Shown: positions 1-12,596, numbered from the stretch's first letter. The stretch is DNA of 64,000 bases from Neolentinus lepideus HHB14362 ss-1 (GCA_001632425.1 KV425552.1:691862-755861); one strand, 5' to 3'. Notes: a model not told the origin generated them from the sequence alone. Numbers and translations are program-made.

Positions 1-806
1 GGTGCAAGGTCCAGTTCATCGGCCTCGCCGCGATAGCGGGGTATACCGTCAGCACCTATCTCGACCTTGGGAGGGTTGCGGAAATGGGTCTTGTCGAGGT
101 ATTCGGGACTGATATCCAAAGCCGAAAGTTCGGGGACGGATGACGGCGGACGCAGGCGGCCTTGCTCGACATCGGAAACTCGATAGTATGATATCAGATG
201 CTGAGAAACACCACCAATAGTTAGAGAAAATGTCTAAGAAAGCGATCAGGATCGAACACTACCGATGGAATGATTGTAACGCACCTTCTTCATTAGACCA
301 TCTGGCTTAAACTTATAACTGTTGGTTAAACTGCCCAGCAGCGTCCTCTCGCGATACTTATCCAAGCTGATCGTCCGGGGCTCACCCTTGGGACGACTCA
401 GCGGAGCATGATCAGAACCCATCGTTTGGACATTGTATTGGCCATTATGACCGTTGCCCTCGTATTCCGATTGTTCCGCTCGTAAACCTCGATGGCCAGC
501 ACCTCGCTTATCCGTCTCGCGATACAGGAGAAAGTTGCCCAGGATACGACTAGGGCTCCAGAAGAATCCATCCGTCCACCGTTTGATACCACTCTCTTCC
601 TCATCAAACACGAAGACTGACCCAGATGTGATCATCTTCCGCTCACTATCGACCAACCGACGCGTCACTCGAGGTATGATACCTCTGCGAGCAGCTTCGA
701 GGATTAGAAGCGCATCGCCAGTCGTCTCTATCCAGCCACACCACGGTGGCTCCGTCCAAGCAGGCGTTGAGGTTGCGGGCTGCGCGGGGTTGGAAGCGCC
801 CGACAT
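1..806 (-). CDS. Gti1/Pac2 (WOPR-domain) transcriptional regulator, 3' end outside window
   Basis: Two exons are visible on the minus strand, 806-285 and 200-1, joined by an 84-nt GT-AG intron (284-201); the gene continues past the left edge. The protein starts MSGASNPAQP and soon enters the first WOPR half (GWIETTGDALLILEAARRG, then VFVFDEEESGIKRWTDG and WSPSRILGNFL). After the intron, HLISYYRVSDVEQGRLRPP is the conserved second half, followed by a proline-rich stretch. WOPR proteins are fungal DNA-binding regulators of nutrient response and morphological switching (S. pombe Gti1/Pac2, Candida Wor1). The family assignment is firm; the specific role is not known from sequence. The C-terminal region, usually low-complexity, is not in the window. 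Confidence 0.93.
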
Positions 807-2473
807 ACCACACAGGACGTGCGCACTACCATCGCCGACGACAAAGACGACCCAACAATCAACGTTGATGTTGTGAAAAGGGTCGGGGGAAACGATCAGC
901 CACCATCAGAAGTAAAGTTTGAAACAAAGTTGGCTCACAGATGCACAGGTAGAGTTTGCGGACGAGTACGAAAATTGTGAACCTAAGTTCAGAGCCCGAC
1001 TCTCCGCCGTGCGACGCCACAATAAGCAGTTGGCGGTCGCAGCCCTGTAGGGTCTTTCTCTGATGTGCCAGTATCGTCGTCAATCCACGACACGATGAGG
1101 ACAACCAGACAGTTTGTCGTTGCACTCGAATGCTTGCGCTATGGCCTTTGCGCTCGCTTACCGTCGAGAAAGCCTCTGTGGCGTGCCGACTTGCCGTAGC
1201 CCGACGCGTTACATAAGCACCAAATATGGCAAAGGCGCACGGCAATCTTCCCACGCACGACCTCCCGATCCCTAGCGCGTCTAGGACGTCGTTGACCACC
1301 CTCTGTCGCCATCGGCTTGCGTGTCTGTTGATCATCTGCCTGTAGGGGGGAGAAACGTGCACCAGTGAGGCACGCCCATGCTCAGGTGGTCAGCTGAACG
1401 GAGCATATACGGAGCGCCCAACTACGGTGCAGCTCAATACCTATCGAGCCTCGTGTGGCTGCTATCTTGGTCGTTGCTCGCATAACTGCTTCCGCTGAGT
1501 GACCGAGAACGTATACAATGAAGGGCTTTACTTGGAATACCGACTTCTAGTCCGGCTCATGTTCTACTGGTTACGACATTTGCTTCACATGTGCGTTCAT
1601 TCCAGTCACGGTGGTGTAACGTGTCCCTTGCATGAAGTCAGTGCCGGGGACGTTTTATGCTCACCTTGATGAACGAGAGTTCTGAATAGCAACCGTTGGC
1701 CACCTCATTTGACCAGATAACACATTGGTTGATGCACATTCAAAGTAAGTCTCGAGTGTCCGTCGTCCACTGAAACATCGTGTACTGTGATAGAATCTGT
1801 AGAAATGTCCTATAGACTGTGACAGTACCTTTCACCAAGAATTGCTGATACCTATGTCAAGTCATCGATTAGAATATGTCTTAGCTTGTCACGTATATTT
1901 GGTCAGGAGTGTTCACGGAACCCATCCATACACCAGTCTACTGTGAAAGTACCAAATCTATGGCATCTATCTACCTTGCACACAATGAATGCAGATATTG
2001 CAAGTCATGTTCCTAGAGTTGTGATGTTTTGATGCTTGGCTCGCTATATTTCTCAGACTGAGGTTTGCAGGGTCTGAAAACTGACATGTTCGTCGGAAGC
2101 ACCATCTTCATCACCAGCTGTGTGATACTGTCTAAACCCATACTCTGTGATAACTTGAGCATCCAGCAACAGGTATGCAGCCATGGACATAATATAATTG
2201 AGGATTTTCTGGAGGGACTGCTGATGGCGTTAGTCGGCATCTCTTAATCTGAGTAAGGGCATCTGCACCAAATTCAGGCTCGAATATTGAACGCGCCCGG
2301 TGAGGCCGAAGCGGTGCGGTAGCTCCGAATACCCCTATTTGGGCTGTACTGGCGCGATAACATGCTTGACTCGTCCCACTAACGACGCCCATTGTACTTT
2401 GCCATCAGTATCCGGTGGTCGAGTGCAGGAACATTGGGAAGACAGCCAAGCAACGCTACACTCGTCTGGAACA
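807..2473. other. Intergenic region, no gene recognised
   Basis: About 1.7 kb lie between the WOPR start codon and the FHA gene. Open frames here (for example 1362-859 on the minus strand) have no recognisable domain, and AT-rich stretches near 1700-2000 look non-coding. A motif with TTTTCTGGAGGGAC near 2206 recurs near 30443 in a similar context (an ACATAAT...AATTGAG stretch just upstream), which hints at a very old interspersed repeat. Confidence 0.5.
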
Positions 2474-4814
2474 ATGGATGTTGACGTGCAATGCGTGGAT
2501 GAGAGCAGGGCCCAAGGAAGACGGGTCATTAGGCCCCTGCCGCAGCGTGCAGTAACAGGTCAGCGAATCCAAGGAAGGTATTGAGGCTGTATGCGCGATT
2601 GACAGCGATTAAACGCAGGATTGAAGCTGATTATTGAGAGGAATGGAGATCAGCCATTGCGAGTTCTAACGTTCTCCAAGGCACAGACCAGCGTCGTCAA
2701 CATCGGGCGCAAGTCGTCCGCAATTAACGAGGATGACTGCTGGCTTGCGGACGAAGCCATGTTCCGCTGTCCCGTGGTGAGTCGCAAGCATGCGAAGATC
2801 ACATTCTCCGACGCTGGCACTGTAAGTATTTAGTCGACAGTCCGTCTTCCATCTTGCCTCACACCGGTCAGGCATACTTGATCGATTTGGGTTCGCATCA
2901 CGGGACATACATCTCGAAGCCAACCGAGACAGTGTCAAGGCGAGTGAAGGCCCAGACGCCGGTAACGCTCAACGACGGCGACGTAGTCACCTTCGGGAAG
3001 ACTGTCAAGACCGACGACGAACTCGTGCGACCAGTTACTACTCGCATACACCTGCTTCGCGGCACCATCGCGGATAGTCCCATCACATTCCGACGGGGCA
3101 CGAGCAGTGTTGTCGGCGCTGCCAGCACGATGTTGCCGGTCAAGCGTTCGTCCAGCGGGCGGTTCGGCTTGTACAACGTTTCTTCCTCATCCTCATCCGA
3201 AGATGCTCCTTCTCATTCGGAGGGCGAGCGCGACTCTGAAGTCGAAGAGCTACCTCGTCCCTGTTCGCAGCCGTTGGAGGAGATCGTGAGTCAGACTAGG
3301 ACGGACGCATCTGAGCGAACAAGCTGGAGGACAAGGCTGCCGTCCTTCCGGTCGATTAACGTCAACTTACCGGTGCTGCAGGAGTTTGTGACCCTGCCTA
3401 CACCGTGGAGTCTCTTGACCGGTACAAAGGATGACGCATCTCGCGACGACGCCGATTTGAGTTGCGGGAATACTTCCGCGGTCGGGTCAGATTTGGCGTC
3501 GTCCTCTCCTGTGAGAGCTCCGTCGGTGCAGTCCAAGGCTGGGGATGAGCGTTCCACGTCGTCCAGATCCTCATCGCCCGTCGAGCGTAACAGCATTCCT
3601 CCTTGGCGAGAACCACACCCTGTTTTGGATGGTGGAGAGGATGAAGGAGTAGAAAGACGTCCCATTGACGACGAAAGTCGAGACATGTCCCTGAGCGACG
3701 GCGATGAAGAGATGAGTGAAGATGTTTATTCACCTGAAGGTCCCTACGTCCCGTCGTTCGGGCAGTCGGCGAATCGGTATCCTCAAGTTGAGGAGGACTT
3801 TATAGACTACGCTCTGCCCTTCGCGATCCCCAGTCCGCCCTCGGAGCGTGCATCTGAGGAGCCGAAGTATCTAGCGTCCTGCGATATCGGGGCCCTGACC
3901 TCCGGATGGCACACGTCTTCCGTGTTGAATGTACCTTCTACTCCTCCGCCGGACGTTACTATTGATGCAGAGCCGGCACACGATGCTGAGGTCTCCGCGG
4001 CGGACAAGGAAGTAGAGGAACTTCGGAAAGAACCCGTTGAGAATGAGGAGTCAGTTGCAGCGCCGCCCTCGGCCTTTGATGAACTGCAGGTCAGATCTTC
4101 TACCTACACTCAGAGTACGTCCTATTCTCACTGATCTTATACGCAGGCAAATCTAGCAGTTTTCGACAAAGGTCTGAAGGAACTCAAGGATCGTCTTGAG
4201 TCGTTGCTCAACACAAGAGTAGATTCGGTCGGGGACTTGCCGGAGCGAGTCAAGGACGTCGAGCAGAGGGTGTCTGAGTTCCACGATGAGATCGAGAGGA
4301 ACACAGAGAAATGGACTGAGGTGGATAAGTACCGCCAGGAGCTGGCGGCAAACCTGGATATAGTAAAGGGTCTGGCTAATGGTCAGTCATCGTGTCTCCG
4401 TCTCCGCCGGGTCGATCCATACTAATGGGATCCTCGACAGAGATGCGGGTGCTTCATGAGCTCATGTCGAAAGAGCTTGCTTCTGAGCTGCAGGCGTTCA
4501 AGGATGCTCGTGCCGAGTTCTTTAACGCCGCTCAACGAATGCAGGATGAAACCCGTCGTCTTGTAAGTGTCTACAGACTCCTGGTAATGAATAATGCATC
4601 TAACTAATTTGACTAGGAGGCTTCAAGACCTCTGAAGCGCAAGCGATCCGGCTCACTGGATGAGCTTCCTGACGCCTCGCAAGGGCTTGACATTGCTATA
4701 GCGGAACACATGAGGCCGTCGAAACGGCACCGTATCGTGTCCAGCGTTTTGCGAACGACGGCCGCTGTTGCTGTTGGAGCAGTTGCTACTTGGTCCACTC
4801 TCGCATTCTCTTAG
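2474..4814 (+). CDS. FHA-domain protein with coiled coil and C-terminal membrane anchor
   Basis: Six exons (2474-2558, 2619-2821, 2872-4089, 4147-4381, 4441-4562, 4617-4814) give 686 residues with consistent phases. Exon 1 is inferred from an ATG and a GTCAGC donor, because the next exon has no ATG before the domain. The FHA fold spans roughly residues 35-130: NIGRKS, then SRKHAKI, then GSHHGTYI, the arginine/serine/asparagine-like positions that bind phosphothreonine. A long acidic Ser/Pro-rich middle follows, then a predicted coiled coil (KELKDRLESLL... to DETRRL), a basic RPLKRKR stretch, and a final hydrophobic segment (RTTAAVAVGAVATWSTLAF) ending two residues from the stop. This is a tail-anchor layout. 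FHA plus coiled coil plus tail anchor is the layout of SLMAP/Far9/Far10 STRIPAK subunits, but orthology is not established. The gene is convergent with the Sac3 gene downstream. Confidence 0.85.
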
Positions 4815-5140
4815 ATGGTCTATCGCGCAATCTACATTCTTAACATCTTCTATATCACAAGGTAGGTGAATGTACGGATCGGGCTTTGTAAATTCTCAGT
4901 GTAGGAATATCGTTGTACACCATCGGACTGTTGTCGATCGCCAGTCTGCTTTCGTATTTATATCCTTCGTGTTTAGTGGTTCCTCGACTTCGTTGTTCTA
5001 TCTACCCCGTGTCCAATATATATACAGTATTTTGTGATGTTGTACAAAGCAGGTGCTGGCCAGAATAATTCGGATAGATAATGATACTAAAATACACCGG
5101 TATGGAGAAGCAACAGACATAAAAGTAGCAGCGCTCAACG

Positions 5141-8100
5141 TCAGGGGACGGGACCGTACTTCTCTTGCACTTCGCGTATACGAGCACGCAACATGGCGAT
5201 GGTGACCACCGAACCGCCATCGGTAGTGGCGGAAGTCGCAACACTGGGCGACGAAGAACCCTGCCGACCATCAGTCCGCGACTCGTTTATAGTAGACATA
5301 TCCGAGCTCGAACTCGAACTTGAGGAAATGCCATTGCTCATCTTCAGCCGTTTCCCTGGCCCAGGACTGCTGACCGCGTCCGTATGGACTTCGGTAATAC
5401 GCCTCTTGGAAGGGGACGGGTTGAGTGGGCGCCGGACTATTAGCTCGTCGAATTCCGTAGCCTTCTGATGTATAGTGTCTTCGAAGGCATGTATAGCGGA
5501 CTGAAGTTGGGAATTCGAGACGAGCTCAGGCCAGTTAACGTCCGTCGACAGATTGGTCTGAAGGAGAGCGGGCACAAGGCATCCTATGTTGTCAAAGAGA
5601 ACCTGGCCGGGAAACACTAAGTTATGGCTGCGATAGGCTTGCAAATCAGCTATAGCTGCTTGCGTATTGCCCTTCCAGAACGCGTTCTGGAGCCATAAGG
5701 CAGCTTGCTCGTACATGGAGCTGTAGATTGGGAGACTATTAGCATGAGGGCTTGACGGACAAAAAGGGAACATACTCGGACTCTTTCGCACCACTAAGAA
5801 CAGGGATCGACAGAGATAAGGAGGGCTGTCCAATTAAGGATGAAATTTGTTGGAACAGGGATGATAACAGAAGAATGAGTCTATGCATGGCCTGGACGAA
5901 CAGCTCATAGTCGACTAACAGTGTCTTAAGTGAGTAGTTAATCTCGAAGATGTCTTTATCACTTACATTGACCATGAATCAAACAGCGGTCCACCCAGTC
6001 TTGACCTTGCTTTTTCCAGCGCTGCATGAATGGCTTTAGCAGAGCTGTGTGCCAATGTAATCAATATAATCTCACAGTAAGGTCGACAAATAATGGCTTA
6101 CCTTGCATATTGTACCAGTGGCTAAGCCTCCCTTCGACATCAATGGACATTTGACTCAAGAGGTTAGAAAATCTTTGATCCAGATCCTTTGTGCCGGATG
6201 TGATCAACAGAGCACGGTAATCGGCAAATAATCCATCGGACATGTGCTTTTCAACCTAGTTATGGCGTATGGTCAGCAAGGAGCAAGTATACATGGTAAG
6301 AAACTTACAGTCTCGAACATATCATTATACATTGCTTGCTGATCTTCTTCGGCCCAAATTACAAAAACCACTGAGGTAGAGTAATATCGAGCCTCGGGCA
6401 AGCTTTCCAGCACGTCGCGAAACCTGGCATAATCGTCTAGTACGCGATATTTCCTGACAAGCGCATTAGACAACAGTCAATATCGTCATCGCGGCCCCCT
6501 ACCTTTCAAGATCATCCTCCACATCAGCTATTGGTGTGCACTCGAAGACAAGAAGTGCAGGAGCAGAAGACGAAGACGAAGCTTGAGCTTGTGAGTAAGG
6601 GATCTCGAACGAGGTTTCGGATCGCCAACGTCCAGAATCCGGGACATTGAACTTCTGTTGCACCCAGATGGCGGTGCTATCGACGTCCGGGTTCATCGAC
6701 AGCCATACATTCCAAAACCGAGGACTGATTCTGGCCTTCTTGCCGACTATGGAGCGTATTGATGATAAGAACGAGCCCTGAGCCCATCGACGTTCATATT
6801 CGTCGCGATTCTAAAGTGGCAGATGTCAGAGTCTTATATACAAAGAAGTGACTTGTGCCTTACCTCACGCAATCGCCGTGCTACATCCTCGTCCGTCCGA
6901 GCAACTTCATCAGGCATACTTGGCCTCGGTCGTCTTCGACGTGCTCTGGACGACGTACTAGCAGTAGTAACAGCGCTTTCCTCGGACTCCGCCCTCGAAG
7001 GCGGCCGAGTAGGGCGCTCTCGCTTCAATTTCCTTTTGGTACTGCGACGCGTGTGACCAAAGAAAGGGTCGGTAGTTGCACGACACCAGCGCTTAAATGT
7101 GGTTCGCAGTATGATCGCGTTCCTATGTGAGACAGCTTTGCTTTCCAGGGCCGGATCAGTCTCCTCCTCCTTCTCCTTGCCCTTGTCAGACTTGGACACA
7201 ACCATCGCGGGAACAGCGACAGGCGGGTCGGGGAGCAACTTGCTTATCTTCGGCATAGTGATAGGACTAGGCAGAGAGAAGGACGAGGATGATCCAAGCT
7301 TTGTAGGTGACTTCACTGGAGTTCCAAATAGTGGGCTCAAGGTGCCGCCCGACGACGCTACATCGGTGTTGATGCTTGGGAATTGCTTGAGTGCCTTGGG
7401 TATATTTTCCAGGCTGGCGCTCGGTGTCGGGGGTAACGATATCGGTTGCAGCTTGACCGGAGTCGGAGGCTGACTGAGGGGAGTTCGCGGCTCTGTAGTT
7501 TCTGCCGCTACAAGAAATGTCAAGAGTCACATCATGGTTCTAGTACGAAAAGACTCACCCGGCCATGTTGAAGGAATCCCAGGCTTGTCGATGATTATCG
7601 TAGGTTGGCGTGCAAGATTAGATTTCGATGCACCGGTGTTTGCAGGAGTGCCGTTGACGTTGGTAGACACGAACAGGGAAGGTCTGGGACTAGGAGTGGA
7701 AGGCGTGCCTTCCTGCGTTTTAGCAGGAGTCGATGGCGTAAATGTCGATGACGGTGGTGAGGGGGCCTACATTACGGTCATTCTCAAGTCTCAGATTGAA
7801 CGCATATAACTACTTACACGTTCAGTCGATGCCTTCGTAGGTGTGAACACAGGAGCAGTAGGACTGAGCGACGACGGCGGCTTCGAGCCTTCCGTAGGTG
7901 GCAGAGGAACCTTAAAAGTTGCAGCGGACGATGGGGTGTCGAATAAAGGCAGCGGCTTCGCACTCTCGACAGGCTTTGCATTCCCGAACAGTGACGGAGA
8001 CGGCGTCGTCGAGGGCCCAAATGCGGACGTACTGGGTTGTTGGGGCTTCGCCGCCTCAGCCGGTGGCGAGGACGGTTTGACATTGCTGAAAAATGACGTG

Positions 8101-10201
8101 GATGAGGAAGGTGGGAAACCAGAGACAGGCGCGGGCGCAGCGAAACCATTGACTACTGGCGCAGGGGTTGACGTGGCAGATGACGAGGGCCCGAAGATAT
8201 TGGGCGGAGGCATCGGGGCAGTGGCAGGTGGGGGACCAAATATATTAGGTGGAGGTGCGGGCGCACCGAACGCACTCGCCGGGGGCGCAGGGGTTTGTGC
8301 CGGTTTGGAGCTCCCGAACGCAGACGGGGTCGAAGCATTCGGCACAGCGCTCTCGAACACAGATCCCGATGACGTCTTGAAAACAGACGAAACACCAAAC
8401 ACCGACGTATTATTGCCGAACGCGTTCGGCGTAGGTTTCAGAGAGGAAAAAGCAGATGTGGCGGGCACAGGCGGGGGCATCGGTGTGGCGGAGGCGGTGC
8501 CATTAGCGTTACCGAAGATACTCGCCGATTGACTTGGCTGGTCAAGACCTGAGGTCGACGAGGACCCAAAGATAGAATTAGACACGGGTTTCTCCTGCTG
8601 AACTTCATGGCTCGCCGGCAAAGAATCGACGTCCTCGTCCATACCAGTGTCATCACCATCCACCGAGCCCGCCCCATCCGAGATACCATCAATAATATCC
8701 GGAAGGGTCAGGCTCCCCCTGATCGCCTCGATGTCCTCGATGGTGTCCTTCCCGAACAGTCGCTCCAGGATGCACGCCACCAGGTAGATCATCACCAGAT
8801 TCCCCGAGTCGCGCAGCGTCGCTGCGAGCTGCCCGAACACGCCCATCGCCTCGCCGTCGACAACGAGCGCGGAGGTCTTCGTGATGGGCGAGCTCTTCGC
8901 CTGCACGATCAGCCGGAATTGCGTCGTGAGCTTGAAGACGGGGTGCGCCAGGATCTCAGGCGAGATGTCGTCGTGCCGCTCTCGCTGGTCACGAATGTGG
9001 ATGAGACGGTGGTAGACACGCATTTCTAGCTCTGATGGGGATTGGTACCGTTGGCGCTGGTCTTCGTAGAACTCTTTCAAACTTTGTAGCGCTGTAAAGG
9101 AGCGACGTTAGATGCAGTAAAACTCGCTTACACGTCAACTTACTATTCATGAGCTGTTGCTCTTCCAGCGCGATAGAGAAATCTGACTTCTCTCGCATAA
9201 AGTGCAAGGCGAGGATGTGATACCGTGCACAGCGATCATGACATTCGATCGCCAACGGACCAGTCTCGTGCTGCATTGTAAAGTCCGTACGCACCGCACG
9301 AGATCGGTCTCGGATGAATGTATGTGTGGCTTCGAACCCGCCCTCGGGCAGGAGTTTGTGGAACAGATAATCCAGAGTTCTCTGCGAATACATTAAACAT
9401 CACAAGCGCGGGCTAATAGGTGAGAAAGATGCGCACTTTGAGGACGCGTGGGGGTCGCAGGTCGGACGGGATGGTCTTGTCACCAGCTGCGCGCTCGTAC
9501 GCCTTGACGGCGCGCCTATGGTCTACGCGACGCGTACCCGGAATCTTCGCGGTATCAGCGTCACATCTGTAAAATGCAAGATGAACCAGGAAATAAGCAG
9601 TCTGGTACGCACCGTTTCCCATTTGTCCAGGTTGTTCTCCCGCTCACGTCGATATCGCTCGAACCGGGGACACATATCCAAGCACGTCCCAACCATCGTA
9701 ATCGCTTCATCCAGCCGTTTGGGCACAGAGGGATCGTCCATCTTTCCTTCCGCAATGGCCTTCTTTCTCTCCACCTCCCGAACCTTCACCAACTGCACGA
9801 CAAAACAAAGCGGAATTAGCTCTCTAGCTCCAAAGAGGAAGGAAACGTACCTCTTGGTAGAATTTCTCTCGATCCTCCGCCGTCTCAAGAACTGGCTCTT
9901 CAGGGTACTGCAGCTCGTCCTCGTCGTCCTCCGTACCCGTGGCTCCGCTCTCCTCTCCACTTTTCACCGACTCGTTAAAGAGAGCCGTTCTGTTGCGCGA
10001 CTTCCTGCCATCGAGTACCCCTCTCTCTCCTCTGTGTCCGCCTCTCGTCCGCCTGTCGCTCGTGTGGTGACTCGAACCCGCCTCGCTCTCAGTTGTGGCT
10101 AGATGGCCTGCAACCCAGTGTTTGTTTCGTGACTGTGGCTTTCGTGAGACACCGTTGGTTTTGAAGGGCTTGGAGCCGCGCGGCCGTGTAGGCTCCATCA
10201 T
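5141..10201 (-). CDS. sac3: Sac3/GANP-family mRNA export scaffold with FG repeats
   Basis: Thirteen exons, from 10201-9851, 9792-9613, 9544-9437, 9381-9144 and 9091-7818 through 7766-7559, 7507-6864, 6810-6503, 6453-6309, 6255-6102, 6044-5967 and 5914-5776 to 5720-5141, sum to 4407 nt (1468 residues) with matching phases. The SAC3 core carries GTCLDMCPRFERYRRERENN, PGTRRVDHRRAVKAYERAA, SDLRPPRVLK and a helical part ending in LERLFGKDTIED. Residues about 470-720 are rich in phenylalanine-glycine motifs (SIFG, SAFG, NIFG), as expected for a protein docking at nuclear pores. Basic and acidic segments and a GANP-like C-terminal region follow. Sac3 is the scaffold of TREX-2, which couples transcription to mRNA export. 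ATGs at 10201 and 10198 are adjacent; an upstream in-frame ATG at 10327 is possible. The C-terminal 900 residues are less conserved and were placed by splice logic. Confidence 0.92.
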
Positions 10202-10597
10202 CACTTTAGGACACGAGTCCTGTGGAAGAGAGGGCGTTGACGGTGCCCGGGGATGAGGATGGTGTTCAGTGTAGTGGCCACTTGGATGAGAACAAGAGAT
10301 ATGTGACAGTTGAGTCACAAGTGACACAACCGCTAACCACGTGGCTCATAGCCACCAGCCCTGAGTCGAATCTGCCGCGAACGTTGCGCTCGGACATCTT
10401 GGTTGTATTCTGTGTTGTTTGGCTCTTCACAATCTGACCTTGCACTGTCACGATGCTGCAAAAAACAAAATAACTGGCACTCAGTACGACTTGAAAAGAT
10501 CCGCGTTTAATATAGCATACCGCGGCTAGTACGAACGGAACTGAAGCGCTAATTCAAGCTGGCACATCAAATTCTCTCGTCAGTTGGCGGAGTTGCG

Positions 10598-11087
10598 GAT
10601 GCACGGCATGCACCTTCCACACATCGGGAAGTATAGGAACATTTTTATATGATTGTATACATGCATGTAGATATTTTTGCCAAAGTCCGGGGTGAATATG
10701 AAGCTTGATTGGCTTTCTACAGTGCAGTAAAGTGAAATACCCTGTCATGGCTTTCAAAATACCGGAAGTGTGCTGCTCACCCTGGGATTTTTTTAACAAT
10801 TATCTAGACATACTCTCATGTCCTCATGAGCACAACAGGTTCATACATGAAAGCACAGGACCTCTGCAGGCTGAAAGGTGTAGAAATCGGGCACCCTCAC
10901 ACAGCAATTGTTTCTAGCAAGTTCTTTCATTCTCAGAATTTTCTTTGATATAATAAAAAAAATGTGTACAAATTTCTACCTATGTACAGGCACTGTGGAG
11001 GCCGCTACAGAATTTTCTATTCGGGAGGCCGTTTTGCGTGCGAAAAGCCGCGCCGCGCCTTACGTTCCAAAAACAGCAGTAAGCGGA
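10598..11087. repeat. 490-bp dispersed repeat, copy 1
   Basis: This stretch matches 59431-59920 over exactly 490 positions in the same orientation. By direct reading there are ten substitutions; nine turn a CpG here into TpG or CpA in copy 2, and one is a transversion (C/G near 10979). Most of the middle is identical. No domain was recognised in its short open frames. It occupies the divergent interval between the Sac3 gene and Rrp42. Flanking sequences differ on both sides, and no target-site duplication is obvious. Confidence 0.9.
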
Positions 11088-11109
11088 CATTTCTTGACCA
11101 AGAAATGTC
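11086..11109. repeat. Perfect 10-bp-stem hairpin followed by CTAG
   Basis: GACATTTCTT and AAGAAATGTC form a 10-bp inverted repeat around a 4-nt loop. CTAG follows at 11116-11119. The hairpin begins where the match between the two repeat copies ends, so it is not shared with copy 2. A hairpin followed by CTRR resembles a Helitron 3' end, but nothing else supports that reading. Confidence 0.45.
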
Positions 11110-11222
11110 GACGTGCTAGCATAATGGCTTCGCGCTTCCGATGCGAGGGTTCTGTTGTAGCAGCACCAGTGACTTTTCAGAGGGATGAACAAACTTTGGA
11201 CATGTTACACTAGGCACATATA

Positions 11223-11238
11223 CCAGGCTCCTAGAACC
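11223..11238 (+). repeat. 16-bp relic of a MULE/MITE terminus
   Basis: CAGGCTCCTAGAACCA is identical to the start of the element remnant at 60849 and differs by one base from the terminus of the element at 32123. Sequence beyond these 16 bases does not match, so this is either an eroded terminus or chance. Confidence 0.35.
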
Positions 11239-11431
11239 AATATGCGAATGACATAAATATTGCCATCAAATTTACAGCCACACACGCGTCGGAGTCTCTA
11301 CCATCGTCTTTGCTCTCGACTTCTGCTTCTGTGGTGGCCGACATCTCTCTCACATACCAGTTTCTGCGCCTGTGCGTAAACTCGTAAATCGCAGAAAAGC
11401 TTTTGGGGCTTCTGAACTCAGTATCATCGTC

Positions 11432-12596
11432 ATGGCGTCCATATCCCTTTCAAAATCCGAAAAATCCTACATCCAAACCTCACTCACGTCCACTCCCCCT
11501 ATACGGGGAGACGGTCGCTCACTCTTAGACTACCGACCCATTGCACTGGAGATAGGGGTTGTACCGCTTGCAAACGGCAGCGTGCGTCTAAACATCGGCA
11601 AGTCGACTCACGAAGGCGCAGGTGGGACAGAAGTTTTGGCAGCAGTGAAGCTCGAGGTCGAAGATGTGGTGAATGGTGATGGGGTAGACGGAGGGCGGGT
11701 TGTTTGCTCGGTTTCATGGTCAGTAAGTAGTCTATATGCAACGTTACGGTTTTCCTCGTAGACGAATATCTCAAGATAGTTCTCCCGCTGCATATCCCCA
11801 CCTTTCGTCCAACGCGCTAGACGATCTCTCGTACGACATGACGACCGTGCTAAATCAGACGCTGGCGCATCCCTCTTTGCGCCCGTCTAACCTCGGCATT
11901 CTGCCCAAGAAAAAATCCTGGGGGCTTCACCTCGATCTCATTGTACTAGCAGACTCGGGCAACGTCTTTGATGCGCTATTTATGGCTGCAAGAGCGGCAC
12001 TGTGGGATACGAAAGTGCCTGTCACGAGGGTTGTGGAATATCAAGCTAAGAAAGGAGGTGCCGTGCGGCAGGATGATATGGACGTCGAGCAGGAGAGCGG
12101 GTTAGATACGAGACAGGTATCGAGAGCTGTTGATTTTGAGTTACCGGATTACTGGGACGAGGGCGAGACGTTGGCCGGTCAAGATCGGTGGCCAGTGTGC
12201 GTTACATTGAACATCGTGAGTGACAAAGTTTAAGTCTGGATGCCGAGTAGATTAAGCGGAAGGCCTAGGTATCTCCCATCTACTACCTCGATGCGACACT
12301 TCAAGAAGAAGCCTCGACACCTCTTCGACTTCTACTTGCCTTGTCATTTCCAAAGACGGAAGCGCCGACACTAAAAGCCTCCCGTTTGTTAGGACCAGGT
12401 GAAGTCGAGCTGTCTCAGATAAAAGCGTTAGTCCAGGTGCGTTATCCTGATTCAGTTGCACAGCGAATGGTCTAAATCATGTACACAGGACGGCGAGAAG
12501 CATGCGGGAGAGCTTTTCGCGGCATTAGAAGCGAAATTGAGGGAGGAGGATGTGAGACGTAATCAGAAAGCGAGAGATAGATTCATACTTCGGTGA
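11432..12596 (+). CDS. rrp42: Exosome core subunit Rrp42 (RNase PH-like)
   Basis: Four exons (11432-11718, 11780-12215, 12269-12436, 12489-12596) give 332 residues in frame. The protein begins MASISLSKSEKSYI, followed by the RNase PH-like pattern RGDGRSLLDYRPIALEIGVV and VLAAVKLEVEDV. The central part SNALDDLSYDMTTVL, WGLHLDLIVLADSGNVFDA and AALWDTKVPVTRV, and the C-terminal YLDATLQEEAS, match the Rrp42 arrangement. Rrp42 is a catalytically inactive ring subunit of the nuclear and cytoplasmic RNA exosome, acting in rRNA and mRNA 3' processing and decay. A likely acidic insertion (QDDMDVEQESG) lies in the second half. The first intron uses donor 11719 because it restores the conserved CSVSCSP stretch. 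Rrp45 and Rrp43 are the closest alternatives, but the motifs favour Rrp42. Confidence 0.9.

Noticed and set aside
454..876. 140-codon plus-strand frame opposite the WOPR gene
   Set aside because: It is the antisense shadow of the WOPR exon and has no domain of its own.
859..1362. 167-codon minus-strand frame upstream of the WOPR gene
   Set aside because: No motif, no splice chain to the WOPR gene and unremarkable composition; treated as chance.
7843..8532. 229-codon plus-strand glycine/valine-rich frame
   Set aside because: It is the reverse of the FG-repeat exon of the Sac3 gene; the composition follows from the repeats.
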